This document shows, one piece after another, positions 1 through 11,646 of a stretch of DNA of 64,000 nt. Positions within the stretch are counted from its first letter, which is position 1. Every line of letters begins with the position of its first letter. Source of the DNA: Isoetes taiwanensis (taxonomy: Eukaryota; Streptophyta; Lycopodiopsida; Isoetales; Isoetaceae); the NCBI GenBank assembly GCA_021234155.1, contig JAJEKV010000001.1, positions 25,159,189-25,223,188 on the forward strand, written 5' to 3'. The notes beneath the pieces are model-generated. The model was given only the letters and a program-made list of their open reading frames with translations, was not told where the DNA came from and searched no databases. The position numbers and the translations under genes are program-made.

Positions 1-2462
1 ATCAACGCTGAAGTAGTTCACCATTTTGGAGGTCCTACCGAGATCTTCTATAAGCCAGAATAAATGTGGACCAGGAGTAAGACAAAAGGGGAAGGACTGA
101 ATGAGCATCGTGTTGAACATACTGTTGACATGACAGAATTACCTTCTGCTTCCCATCTGCATATCAAATCCTCTCAAGTGACAGAACAGATGCCTGAAGT
201 GGTTCAAACTCCATACGCCCGGATGCTAAATACTATGTTTGATACGCCAGCTCCTGCAGAGATGCATGATCATGAAGGAGAGCCATCAATGGTTGCGCCA
301 GTGCTTCATACAGCAGACACAAATCAGGTGGTCACCACCAAGTATTTAGAGAACATTTTGGCTCCCTTGGCACCTGGAGCACCAGCATATAGCGCAGATG
401 TTGGCCCTGCAGCATTTTTAGCTGAATTTGAAGATTACTATGAACAGTATGGGCACAGGAGAGGCACAAAGTTGGAAGTTTTTGGCCCAAGGTTTTTGGC
501 CCAAGGTTGGTATGAATTCTTCATCACCTATGAAGGCTGTTCTTGGGAGCAGTTGGTAGAGTCCTTTTTGGAAAGATTTGGAGGCGAAATAAATTCAGAT
601 GCCCTGCTGGAAGAGTTACCTAAGTTCAAAATTGGGATTTCTGAACCAGTAGCGAAATATGCGGAGCGCTTTGCAAAATATTGCAAGGTATGTAGGGAAA
701 AAGGGGTAGATGCACCCTTATATCAGACAACCCACTACTTCATACAAGGACTAGCGCGCAGGGAAAGAATCTGTCAAAAGCTGAATAAGATGAGAAAGAG
801 AGGGGAATTCAAGAATTTAGGGCAGGTGTTTACAAAGGCAAAAGCTTTGGCTGCAGAAATTGGGGAGGATATGGTAAACCATAACAGATTAAGCAAGGAG
901 GTTTGGAAGGAATCCAAATTGCCCAACGTGCAGCCTGTTTATGCCATAAACAATGAATATGCAATAGAACACAATGGTGCAGATTGTTATGCCATTCGAG
1001 GAGCAAAAGAAGATAAAAAAGGAAGCCGCTCTAATCTGGACAATGGCATGGCAGAGTTAAGGGAGGAATTGAAAAAAGCCCAAGAGGAGTTAAAAAGTCA
1101 AAAAGAGCAGGCTCTTACACATCAAGAAGGTTTTAAATTACTGTTGGAAGAGCTCAAAAGCATGAAAGAGGCTGTGAACAAAAAGGAGTTGGCATGCAAG
1201 AATTGTTTAAAAATTGGACATGATGAGACTAGATGTTTTCGGAAGCCCTGCCCAAGGTGTGGTAAATCAGGCCATTTTGGCAGAGAGTGCCCAGTCTGTA
1301 GTTACTGCAATCAAGACCATGATGTTCAGTTTTGCCACGTTAAGGCATATGATATGTCGTTGGGAATCAATCGGGCTGTTGGCAAGGTTAAGGCTGCTGG
1401 GGAAACAAGTTCGTGTTTGATTGAGTTAGGTGAGCCTGAATGTGAACCTGTTTTAGCAGTGACCAGACATCAAGTTAAGGGCAAAACTGAGCCACCAAGG
1501 ATTCGAGCAGAAAGAATGCAATCAGACGTACCCAATGCGGTTAAAGCAAATTTTGATGAGCAGAAGCATGTCAGGTTTTCAGAGCCTCCTACTAGACATA
1601 GGGAAGAGCATTTAGCTCATGGGCATATTCAGGTTGAGCAATTGTTAAAAAATACAAAAGTGTCAATTGATTTGTTAACCTTATTCTGCGAAGCTCCAGC
1701 TTATAGACAAGGATTTCTAAGGCTTGTGGAGCCTCCAGGGGTAAATACAAATACTTTACTGTTGCAAGAAGGGAAGATAGAGGATCCTGGCGTAATAACA
1801 TGTGCTGCCCAAATCAGAGATCACGATTTGAGCAAAGTAATTGTAGATGGAGGATCGGGGGTTAATGTAATGCCTTATCATGTGATGACAAGGTTGGGGT
1901 TAAAAATCACAACCACCACGCCATTAATAATTAGGGGATTCAACCACCAAGCCGTTTCTCCTATAGGACTGATCGAAGATGTCAGACTCATTATAGAAGG
2001 TGTTATATCGTATGTTGATTTCTTAGTGGTATCAATACCTGAAGGACAAGGTGCAAATGCATATGATTTGTTGTTAGGAAGAACATGGTTGAAATCTGTC
2101 AATGCAAAAACCTCCTGGAGGGAAGGCAAGTGTACGATCACGGATGGCCATATGACTGCAGTTCTATACACAAGTTCAAATGTTACAGATCAGGAACCAT
2201 CAATTAATTATGTGGAGGTGTTGCAGCCTACAAGGCTAGGATGCTATGTCTTAAAAAGTAAATCATTGGAAGATGATTATATTGCAGGGGCAACAGAGCA
2301 ACTATGTTTGCAAATTGATTCTCAACCGTCAGTAGATGCTACTATGTGGTTTGATGGTGGAGTTTCAAGTAAATTGGGGGTATCAGCTATTGGAATAGTG
2401 ATTAAATCACAAGCAGGCGATACACTGGCAGAGAAGGGAGAACTAATATCACTTTGTTCTAA

Positions 2463-2658
2463 CACTACTACAAAAATAGGTAGAAATGGCACAAAAGTGA
2501 CATTTATCCTCCGCCTTTTTACCGGGCATAAACGTCACTTTTGTGCCATTTGGGGAGCACAAACTTCATAAATGGCACAAAAGTGACGTTTATGCTCTGT
2601 AAAAAGGCAGAGGATAAACGTCACTTTTGTGCCATTTCTACCTATTTTTGTAGTAGTG
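2463..2658. mobile_element. CACTA-type MITE inside the gypsy RNase-H-like region
   Basis: The 196-bp insert starts CACTACTACAAAAATAGG and ends with its exact reverse complement. It is flanked by the 3-bp duplication TAA (2460-2462 and 2659-2661), as CACTA/EnSpm elements make. The inside is a palindrome within a palindrome: the motif ATGGCACAAAAGTGAC or its complement appears four times, so each half folds on itself and the two halves fold on each other. It carries no coding capacity, so it is a non-autonomous passenger needing a CACTA transposase from elsewhere. Confidence 0.9.
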
Positions 2659-5600
2659 TAACAATATGTCTGAGTACATTGCATTACTTACGGGGTTGCA
2701 TATGGCCCAGGAACTTGGACTGAACAGGTTGCAAGTATACGGGGACTCCGAGCTAGTATGCAAGCAAGTAAATCAGCAATACCAAGTCAAAAGCCATCAA
2801 TTAGGACCTATTTATGAACAGGTGATACAAGTTTTGAAGTTATTTAACTATGTTGAGGTGAACCATATTCCACGAAAAAAGAATGAGGAGGCTGATGCGT
2901 TATGTAAGCAAGCTATTATGGCAGCTCTTTCAGAAGGATGTTTGCTTGAAGAAGAAAGTTCTGACATCTCACAAGATTTTTGTGAAATTTTTTCAATCTC
3001 CACAGAATGTCGGGGCATTAAAAGGGAGATCAATATTTTAAAAAATGGAGTTTCAAGGTCCTTATTTGTAGGAGATGACGTGAGTGACCAAGAGGCGGAG
3101 AAATTGCAGGAATTGTTTCAAACCTATGATGAGTGTTTTGCTTGGGAGTACAAGGAGCTAAAAGGGATATCTCCTGGTGTAGCAGAGTTCCATATCAGAT
3201 TAAAGGAGGATGCAAAACCTGTTCAACATAAGTTAAGAAGAATAAATCCCTTGCTGGTGCAACTCGTCAAGGATGAAATAGGTAAACTTTGTGAGGTTGG
3301 ATTTATATTTTCCATCGAGAACCCGTCTTGAGTATCTGCTATAGTCCCATTGAAGAAGAGAAATGGCAATATCAGGGTATGCGTAGATTACTCAGATTTA
3401 AATAAAGCTACCCTACGAGATCCGTTTCCTCTTCCATTCCAGGAGGAAATATTATATGCTGCAGCAGGCCAAGAAGTGTTCTCATTCATGGATGGATTCA
3501 GCGGATTTAACCAGATACAGGTTGCTGCAGAAGATAAGGCAAAAACAGCATTTGTAACCCCATGGGGGGTGTACGCCATGAATGTCATGCCATTCGGATT
3601 AATGAATGCCCCTGCTACCTTTCAACGCGCAATGGTGGTGGCTTATGAACAAATGTTAGGGAAAGAACTGGGCATATTCCTGGATGATTTATGTTTGGCT
3701 AATGAAAGGAGGCTACATATCCATAAATTGCAGGAAGTATTTGAGTTGAGCAGGGCGTCCAGAATTTGTTTAAACCCTTTAAAATGTAACTTCATGGTAA
3801 GAGAAGGTGTATTGTTGGGTCATAGAATCAATAATCATGGATTGCACATAGCAGAAGAGAAAATTGAGATCATATCTCGGCTGCCTACCCCGCAAACAGT
3901 AAAGGAAGTACGAAAGTTGATTGGTACATGTTCTTTTTTAAGAATACATATTCCCAACTTTTCTCATCTAATTGCTCCAATAGTGAAGCTTACTAGAGTT
4001 GGCAACCTGGGAAGACGAGAGAGCAGTAAGGCTGTGGTCGTTTGGAGTAAAGAATGCGCAGAAGCATATAATGAGTTGCTGTTGGCCATGAAAGAAGCGG
4101 TTGGATTAATGCCACCAGATCTTCAAAAGCCCTTTCAAGCATATATTACAGTGACAAAAGAAGCTATAGGTGTTGCATTATGTCAGAAGGATGGCAAAAA
4201 GCAGGTTAGAGTTTATTTCCTATGCTGGAAAATTGTTTAGCATTGTAGAGGAAAGATATGTATTGTTGGAAAAGTATGCACTTGGGATAGTTTATTTATT
4301 TGAAAAGTATCAACATTTGCTAGCTGACCAATATACAGAAATAATCATCAAAAGAAATCCCATGGCACTCTTAGCAGGAAGAATTTTGAAGAAAGCCAAG
4401 CTTCAAAAATGGCACGCTTATTTGCAGCAATTTGACTTTGATGTGAAGCCTACGACATCACTGTCAAACCCAAGCAGGTATATTCCTTATGCCTTTATGT
4501 CAAAAGATGTTACCCAAGATGATGTTAAAGAGGATGATGCTACAGTAGAGTTAATTCAGGTAAAAGATTCTTGGATGTTGCCATATCTGTATCTGTTACA
4601 GGGGAAGGAGCTACCTACGCACTATGGAAAAACAGAGATAAAAAGAATTAAAAGACAGTTGCTGCATTTTGTTTTAGTTGAAGGAATTTTGTGCAAGCGA
4701 GACATTCGTGGAGTCCTTCTAAGGTGTCTAAATGAGGAAGAATAGGAATATGCTCTGGAACAGTGCCATTATGGAGTATGCGCAGGGCATTTTGCAGGGC
4801 AGGCCACAACACGAAGGATTATGAGAGCAGGTTATTATTGGCCCACACTACATAGAGATTCCCATCAGTATGTAATGAGATGCCATTATTGTCAGATCTA
4901 TGCCCCAAAAAAGACCAACTTTGCTGAACTCAACACTATTCCCACCATTGGACCATTTCATACTTGGGGCCTTGATTTCATTGGACCCTTGCCCACTACA
5001 ACTGCTGGTTACCAATTTATATTGATGGCGACTGACTATTTTACTAAATGGGTGGAAGCCATTCCATGTAGAGTAGCTAATGCACAGGTAACATGCTCTT
5101 TTGTGTTCCATCACATTTGTTGCAGGTTTGGGGTGCCACAGGTCATGATCAGTGATCGCGGTTCACATTTTATGAATGAGTTGATGCAGCATATGGCAGG
5201 TAACTTGAAGATGCGGCATATGTTTTCTAGCTCGTATTATCCTCAGTGCAACGGGCAAGCAGAATCCTCCAACAAACAACTAATTCAGATGCTAAAGAAG
5301 ATGGTAGCAGAGCATGGTAACGGCTGGGCAACGCATATGAGTTCAGCCATTTGGGCACACCGTACTCAAGTAAATTCAGCAACAAAATTTTCACCTTTCC
5401 AGTTGGTTTATGGACGTGAGGCACTATCTCTCCATTGGAGCTGGAAGTACCATCCTTACGAGTGGCTGCTACATCCACAAATGAGAATTACATGACAATT
5501 GCTGATCGTTTAAATGAAGTGGATGTCCTTGACGAGCACAGGTACCTGGCATATTTGGCTAACCAGCTCAAAAAAAATAAGGACAGGACTTATTTCTGAA

Positions 5601-5847
5601 ACAAGCATGGAGCGGCAGAATTTTTTGAAGTTGGCCAGTGTTCTTAAGTGGAACAAGGCCCAAGAAGACTGCAAGAAAAAATTTCAGCCCTTATGGGAAG
5701 GACCATATACAATTGCACGCGTTTGCGGATATCACTCATACAATCTCAGTCACTTAACAGGCGAAATCCTTCCAAATCCTATAAATGGGTCACGGTGAAG
5801 GCCTATTGGCCTTAGGTGAAGGGACCAACCTTTTGTTTTGGGCATAA

Positions 5848-7150
5848 TGTTGGCTCGCGTGCAGCCAACATAACCATAGCTAGATTTAGTTTCTATTGCA
5901 TTTTCTTTCTTAAAATAAATGTGATCAATTGGCTTTTAGATGCAAATTGCAAGTGAGTTTTTGAAGAATTAGTGAGCAACCATCGTAGCATTAAGTCAAG
6001 AAGAACCACAGGTTCGAACGGTTGGCCCACAGGAAACGAAGATTCACAACTTGAAATTTACACAAGGGGAAGATTATATCGGGGACAAAAGGTAATGGCC
6101 CAAGAAGTATTGCTCACGACATGGTAAGATATGGTGCATAGTCCGGAAAATGTCAAACCATACTTGTTTTGTTATCCTCCTCCTAGCTATTCGCCATCTT
6201 TCATTTCTACTTGTTATCACTTGCCAATTTCATGCCACACCATGTTGCCCATCTAGTTCCTTTCTATTTGTTTTATCACTCACCGGTCTTATACCATACC
6301 ATGTTGCCAATTTCGTTTCTTTGGTGCTTTCGAAATCCAGGTTGCCTTATCAAGTCCCGTCCAGCTACACCATTGTCCATGCTATATTATGCCTATCATC
6401 CAAATCGCTAGCACCGAGTTCTCACGGTCACATTGCAAGTTCACAATGCATCTTTGTAAGCATGGGCACAAATCTACCCATCCATTATTGTAAGTGCCCT
6501 TAGCAAACTTACTTCCGGTTACCTCAACCCATCTAGATCTTTGGACCAAAATCGTGATGCACCAAAAGGACCCAAAAAGCTTAAATCGCCATTTCATATG
6601 CCCATTGTTGATCTTAGTATTTTTGTCCATATTTTGCTAAGGTTATGCATTGGTTTAAAATTCGTTTTGCCACCTTAAGCCCAAATGTTTGCAATAAGAG
6701 AAAAAAAAGCCCCAAAATTTGTTTTTACGATCTAAGGCAAAACCCTATCCAAACCATTATCGTTTTACACCATAGTCCGCCATGCCTGAGTCTCCTGGAT
6801 AGCGGTTCGAAGCCAAGGAAGCAATTGTCGGTGCCGACTCCGAGGGGAACAAGGAGGCGGTGCGAATCCAAAGAACGAGGAGCTGATTCGGATTGGAAAG
6901 TATTGGGCGGCGAAATAAGAAAGGGGTATTGCCGATTCGAGGTTTGCGCTGGGAGAACTCCAAGTAGCCGTATATGAATGTCCGAGAAGAAAGGATGCTT
7001 TGAAACGTAGCCTTGTGAAGAATGGATGCTGAAATGTTGCCGAATGTTCGAATACTAGATTTTATTATCCAAATTCTCATTATTAAAAAACCGGATCACG
7101 AAGTTTAATCAATGGGTGATTCACCGTGGGTCGATAAGTTCTTTGTAACA
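5848..7150 (+). repeat. Probable right LTR of the gypsy element
   Basis: The segment begins TGTTGG after the last pol-derived sequence and ends TTTGTAACA, so its termini form the expected TG...CA (here TGTT...AACA) pair. At about 1.3 kb it is a plausible gypsy LTR. It begins with a short palindrome (TGTTGGCT then AGCCAACA). It also contains an approximate 85-bp tandem repeat around 6200-6330 built on TTRTCACTYRCC and CCATGTTGCC. The boundaries are inferred from the termini only, because the partner LTR is outside the window. Confidence 0.6.
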
Positions 7151-7300
7151 TTATTCTATTTAAATTCAAATGCTTGATGGTTGCTCAATTGAGATTTGTG
7201 CCACATTGCATTAGTAACTCTATGGTAAGATTGGTACTAGAAGCTTCCATTTAATTTATAATTCTGATGCACCTTAAATTATGTAGGCTCCATTGCCAAC

Positions 7301-7860
7301 CCTTATTGTTTACTTATACGCTAGAACAGGATATTGCTTATTGTTTCATGATGTTTATAAGCTTCTAAAATTATACTTGTAAATCTACCCTTTTCCTTCT
7401 GCAAAATATCCAAGCTTGAAAGCTTGTTCTCTTGGATAACGCCCAATTCATACCTATAAGCGTCACTTCCAAATCTCAAATAAATGCTATTCTATACCCT
7501 TTTACCTCCATATAATTCCAGTTACAAGTTACCATTCTACATTCCTTATATTTCCATGACGGTTGATACCACGGCCACCACTTATTGTTTCTATGCTCTG
7601 CTAAAACAGGATATTGCTGATCATTTTATGAAGTACATAAGCTTTTAAAATTATATTTTTGCAAATCTACCTTTTTCCTTCTGCAAAATATCCAAGCTTA
7701 AAAACTTGTTCTTTTGGTTAAAGCCCACTTCATCCCTATAATTTTCATTTCCAATTCCCAACCAGATGCTATTTTATGCCCTCTTCACCTCTATATAATT
7801 CCATGCTACAAATTATCATTCTACCTCCTTTATAATTCCATGATACAAGGTCATTCTAGA
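7301..7860. repeat. Two-unit tandem repeat, about 280 bp per unit
   Basis: Unit one begins near 7301 and unit two near 7581. Matching landmarks are CTAGAACAGGATATTGC (7321) and CTAAAACAGGATATTGC (7601), then TCTACCYTTTTCCTTCTGC, AATATCCAAGCTTRAAA and ATATAATTCCA in both. The units have diverged by small changes. There is no coding sequence. The same pair recurs in copy B at about 40295-40900. Confidence 0.8.
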
Positions 7861-7984
7861 AATATTCTACCAAAAACCTCCTGATATTAGTATTACTCCA
7901 CATCTCTGCCTTAGCATCTCATTATATACATTTGGGAATTTCTGGGTGGCTACCATAACGGCACGGAGGTCCGACCCGATTGGG

Positions 7985-9780
7985 TGGTGATCTATCAGCG
8001 AAGTAGTTCACCGGCTAGCACGTAATCCACCACACCGGTGCCGCCCCTGGTTCTCCTCGCTGCAAAGTGAAGCGGTGGGCCGGCCGACCGCCATGCCGAC
8101 CCATTGCAAATGACCGGGTCAAAGATCTTGCCCGGAATAGCGGTTGCCGGCCATACCGGTGTCACCTCGGCCGTCGTCGGCGCCCTTGGCCAAACTATCT
8201 CTGGGGGGTCCATTTGCAACACATCCTCGGCTAAGGTGCAATTTTTTGGGATCACGCTTTCTTGCCCGCGGCGGCGCATTGAAATCTCCAAGCAACATGA
8301 CCTTGCCCAATTGTGCGTATCTTCTGGCGTATGTCATCATATAGATCGACATAGGGATCCCGCTTTTGTCCACATCCAAGTGCGTCGCGGTAAAGTTGCT
8401 CTCGATGTGGGAAGTAGCAAGCCGCCACAAAGAGAGGGCTGCCATCGCCGATTACGCACTTCGTGCCGTCCTCGGTAGTAACACGCAATTCCTCCCGTGT
8501 CCTCGTTTCTGGTGCACTCATTGAAGGCGGAGTAGCGCGGTATCTGGCAAATTAGGTAGCACGTGACCAGCATGTTCCCATGTTTCCATGAGGAAGATAA
8601 GGTCCATGTCCATGGCGGCCAGAATTGAGATCGTCCCCCTTACGCCATGGAAAGCCCGCGGCAATTCCGGGATACCACGGCGAGGCACGATCCCTATTTA
8701 GTGGCATGCATCGCCACCGCCAGTCGGTGGTAGTGGTGGTCCCGTCGGAGTGGAAGATGTGGATGCATGTGCGTGGGGCTCCCTCGGCGGGGACTTCGAG
8801 GGGCGGAGTGCATCCCCTGTTTGGTCGCCTGAATTCCCGCATCCTTCCCGGACCCGGCCCCTGCCCCTCCATGTCTGCGGCGGTCCCGACTTTTGCCAGC
8901 TCACGCCGGGTCTCTTCTTCGTCTTTGGGGTCAAGTCCCTACAGCGTCTGAGCCGTGCCCTTCAACTTCCGGGCCACGCAGGATGGCCACCCGCTTCGCA
9001 CGCTCTCAATTGTGAAGATGACCACCGGGGCGTCGTGGCCCGAATTCCATGACGACTTCGCCTTTCCAATGGTCACGAGTCTTTGGGAACATCATCCGGT
9101 CCAAGATCTATATAATGCGGAGTCGAAGTGAGATGTTCTCCCCGACTCCTCCCGGAGCCGGCCTCGCACTACCACATTGCGGCTCCTGCGTCTCGTTCAC
9201 GGAGTTCGGGCGGGGCCGCACCGTGTGTTGGTTGAGGTGGGTGAGGCATAAGGCGTGGCCGGCGCTGGGTGGTGGCGGCCCGGCGTGATCTCGATGTGTC
9301 AGCGGCGGGTGTTGCGGTTGGCCGCCCAGCCAGGTTGGTGGGTTGGCGGGGTTGGTGTGTTCTTACGTGGTTTACCCTGTTCTCCGGTGCAGGCTTCGGC
9401 TCTTGCGGGGCGTTGTCATGTCTCGCCATCTCCCGCGTGCAATGGCGAGTTGCTCATGTGCCCCGCCGGCACGGAGGCCCTGCGCTGGCGGGCAGCGGCG
9501 CCTCGGGCTCTGTAGCTCCCGACTGCGTGCTAAATCCTTACTCCGGCTTCGATTACGCTTTGGCTAGCTTCCAGCGGCTGGACTCCTTTGTCTCCTGATG
9601 GCGGCCTCGCCCAACCTTCCTCGCGGAGGGCGGCATGTGCTCGTCGCCGTGGCCTTAGCCTCCTCAACCTCGGCCTGGATCCGAGGGGTTCTGAAGTGTC
9701 TCTGCTCTACCCGGGTTCTGTCCCCAAGGCCCCAGCTTCCATAGTCGCCAACACGGTGTCTACACCCCTCATATCTCGCA
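7985..9780 (-). mobile_element. LINE 5' half: ORF1-like region plus AP endonuclease, truncated
   Basis: On the minus strand, several overlapping frames read as an apurinic-type endonuclease of a non-LTR retrotransposon. In order, N-terminal to C-terminal, one sees NCRGL, LIFLMETWEHAG (catalytic Glu), VAACYFPHRE-like sequence, YVDLYDDIRQ and GDFNAPP (catalytic Asp and Asn), the last near 8300. Upstream (about 8900-9780) is an Arg/Pro-rich stretch that could be the ORF1 end or 5' leader. The reading frame is split by several frameshifts and stops, so the copy is dead. The block is strikingly GC-rich against AT-rich flanks. It ends abruptly at about 7985 without the reverse transcriptase, so it has lost its 3' half, which is not how LINEs normally truncate. 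Confidence 0.8.
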
Positions 9781-10276
9781 AGCTCCTGGCGGTATTGGCA
9801 TCTGTCAAATTGTAGCAAGTGGATGCGAAGAGGAATCAACGTTTTAATCCTTGCAAAATTAGCAGCAAGCTTCAATCGAATAACCAAGAAATACAGACAC
9901 AAGGATACATGTAGATAAGATCTTACCATGTGATCCAGAAAAGAAGAATGAGACATCCACCACGAAGAGCAAAAATTTTCATGGAAAATTGCCCTCATAT
10001 TGAATGCCTAATTCTAGAATATCGAGGGTATTCAAAATTCCAAACCCTAGCAACTACACCAAGGTTTTTTGCCCCCCCCCCCACCACAAAAAAAAAGGGT
10101 AAGTTTTTAGAATACAATCTAAACCTTATAAAAATTGCATGGAACAACCTTATTGAGATCCCATAGCTAATTGACTCAGAGATTTTAAAAATACTGTGAA
10201 GATGCTCCATAAATAGTCTTTTTAAATAATTCTATGGTTGGAGGAATCCCATAGCCAATTGATGCACAATACAAAT
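9781..10276. other. Non-coding AT-rich stretch with a C-run/A-run
   Basis: No gene is recognised. The stretch contains a pyrimidine/purine slip-prone tract (C run followed by A run, 10071-10097). It also has two similar short sequences, ATCCCATAGCTAATTGA (about 10160) and ATCCCATAGCCAATTGA (about 10246), spaced about 86 bp apart. Confidence 0.5.
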
Positions 10277-10650
10277 CATTATCCCCCACGCTTTTAAATA
10301 AACTCCCCCTAAAATCTCTTCTTGTTTGGGTACAGGAGGGATGCCTTCGAACATCGAGAGCTATTGGATGGGCATATTTAAGAGTTATGCCTCAATTTAC
10401 CGTAGATAGCAATCCTCATTTGTGGGGTATGCCTTCACAAGATGGGGTATACCATATAGCAAAGTTGGCAAAATACTATTAAGGTTTGAACTGAATACAT
10501 TTGAAGGTGTTATTTTTATACATGTATTATACAATTGAAGAGAGGGAAAAAAATTGGCTTTCATTGCCCTGCATCAACTCTCATGTGAAAATGCATCCAA
10601 GGAAAAGGGAATTTTAAGGGGGGGCTTATTTAAAAGCGTGGGGGATAATG
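10277..10650. mobile_element. MITE-like foldback element, about 374 bp
   Basis: The left end reads CATTATCCCCCACGCTTTTA followed by AATAAACTCCCC. The right end (about 10607-10650) is nearly its reverse complement (GGGGCTTATTTAAAAGCG, then TGGGGGATAATG). The inverted repeats are about 40 bp. No transposase is present and no clear target duplication was found, so the superfamily is open. The same structure recurs at 43292-43651 in copy B. Confidence 0.65.
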
Positions 10651-10962
10651 GTTTATGTTGTTAAAATTCTTTTTGGCCCCCTTGAGCCTTTGGGAAGATA
10701 TTGTAGATAAACATGCACTTTAAATTGAACATAACCATAATGCAATAGAGATAAGCATATTCGTAAATATAGAAAATATACGAAAAAGAAGTTTAAGTCA
10801 TATTGAACATAAAACATAAGTAACATGTTTATTACACTAGTATCAACAACAATGGCTTATTTAGTACACTAATTTAAATACCAACACGAAGAAAGAACTA
10901 ATGTCAAATGTGAATGTGATTTTCGTTGAAAATAATTGGAAATATCACCTGATTCAAAGGGT
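10651..10962. other. Unassigned AT-rich sequence
   Basis: No open frame of note, repeat structure or RNA gene is recognised here. It separates the foldback element from the first mitochondrial rRNA relic. Confidence 0.4.
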
Positions 10963-11024
10963 TACAGTTCGATTTCTATCTATCGTGGTGAAGAAAGAGA
11001 ATTGCCGGAAGCCCACCCTAGTAT
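10963..11024 (+). pseudogene. rrn26: Mitochondrial 26S rRNA relic, segment A (NUMT)
   Basis: The stretch ACAGTTCGATTTCTATC, then ...GGTGAAGAAAGAGAATTGCCGG, then GCCCACCCTAGTA resembles the large-subunit rRNA just after the 'GAGACAGTTCGGT' point near the sarcin-ricin end, in the plant mitochondrial form as I remember it. Differences are mostly C to T or G to A, as expected of old methylated nuclear copies of organelle DNA. It is only about 62 bp, so taken alone it is suggestive. Its value comes from sitting 400 bp upstream of the clearer segment B, in the wrong order. Confidence 0.6.
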
Positions 11025-11426
11025 ATTAATTGAAAACTATGTAGCCTTGAAGATTACTTCAAACTGCGCTACTACTCTATCCTTTGCCATGCACATATGT
11101 TGCCATATATTTAAAAATTGCTTAAAAACTTGAACCTTTCAGGTATATTTAGCAATGTGTCGCAACGTGTCCAAACCCAGGATTTATAAAGGAACAGGAA
11201 ACTATGCTATACAATCTCTCCTCAAATATTTTAGAATTATTACATTGAAGGAATGTGCTCAAAGATGTCAGAGTCTAACCTCCAAATCCAGACACTATAT
11301 TTTCTCTTAGGAGATGCAACCACTATAATCATCATGCTGCTGGGAGCAAGTTCAGTAATTTATTTGCTTATCTTATTTTGGCAATTCCAATGAGTCACGG
11401 GAAATCACGTGGAAAACACGATCTCC
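11025..11426. other. Unassigned sequence between the two rRNA relics
   Basis: No gene is recognised. There is no convincing rRNA similarity in this 400-bp stretch, so the two organelle pieces are not joined by visible organelle sequence. Confidence 0.4.
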
Positions 11427-11621
11427 AAGGCCTCTCGCTCAAAGGATCAAAGGTACGCCAGGGATAACAGGTTGATGACTCCAAGAGCTCTTATCAACAT
11501 AGTCGTTTGGCACCTGATGTCGACTCATCACATCCTGGAATTGAAGAAGATCCCAAGGATTCGGTTTTTCAGAGATCAAAGTGGTACGTAAGTTGGGTTT
11601 AGAATGTTATGAGACAGTTCG
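11427..11621 (+). pseudogene. rrn26: Mitochondrial 26S rRNA relic, segment B (NUMT)
   Basis: The sequence carries the highly conserved domain V/VI signature of large-subunit rRNA: CTCGCTCAAAGGATCAAAGG, GGGATAACAGGTTGATGACT, AAGAGCTCTTATC, GTTTGGCACCTGATGTCGAC, TCATCACATCCTGG, AAAGTGGTACGTAAGTTGGG and GAGACAGTTCG. The wording GACTCCAAGAGCTCTTATC and GATGTCGACTCATCAC matches the plant mitochondrial form better than the chloroplast or cytosolic one. Many differences are G to A (for example CTGGAATTG for CTGGGGTTG), fitting deamination after transfer to the nucleus. Only about 195 nt of the gene is present, so it is not functional. It stops exactly where a TTATC array begins. Confidence 0.9.
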
Positions 11622-11625
11622 CTTC

Positions 11626-11646
11626 TTATCTTATCTTATCTTATCT

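Larger units (their letters stand above)
1..7150 (+). mobile_element. Ty3/gypsy LTR retrotransposon, Tat-like, broken
   Basis: This is the right-hand part of a gypsy element; its left LTR lies outside the window. Parts in order: gag (about 64-1400) ending in CCHC-type zinc knuckles near 1195-1345 (CxNCxxxGHxxxxC, then CxRCGxxGHFxxxC); aspartic protease about 1800-2110 with a DGGSG active-site motif; an RNase-H-like domain about 2335-2920 with FDGG and YGDSE motifs; reverse transcriptase about 3200-4000 with the FLDD catalytic box; a second, RT-linked RNase H about 4080-4500; integrase about 4780-5460 with an HHCC-like finger and DDE-type core (LDFIGPLP, ISDRG, NGQAESSNK); then the right LTR. 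No chromodomain is seen. The integrase and the extra RNase H resemble the Tat lineage. It is a fossil with roughly five interruptions plus one inserted MITE. Age cannot be measured without the other LTR, but it looks old. Confidence 0.93.

Noticed and set aside
1-30. Similarity of the first bases (GAAGTAGTTCACC) to 8000-8013
   Set aside because: Only about a dozen bases match, in unrelated contexts (gypsy leader versus LINE end). It is probably chance, or at most a short fragment.
8104-9598. Many overlapping open frames of 70-140 codons in the GC-rich block
   Set aside because: Stops are rare by composition alone. Only the minus-strand frames with endonuclease motifs match anything; the rest are shadows.
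11427-11621. Calling the rRNA match a chloroplast 23S or nuclear 26S piece
   Set aside because: The GACTCCAAGAGCTCTTATC and GATGTCGACTCATCAC wording fits the plant mitochondrial gene better, judged from memory of the conserved sequences.
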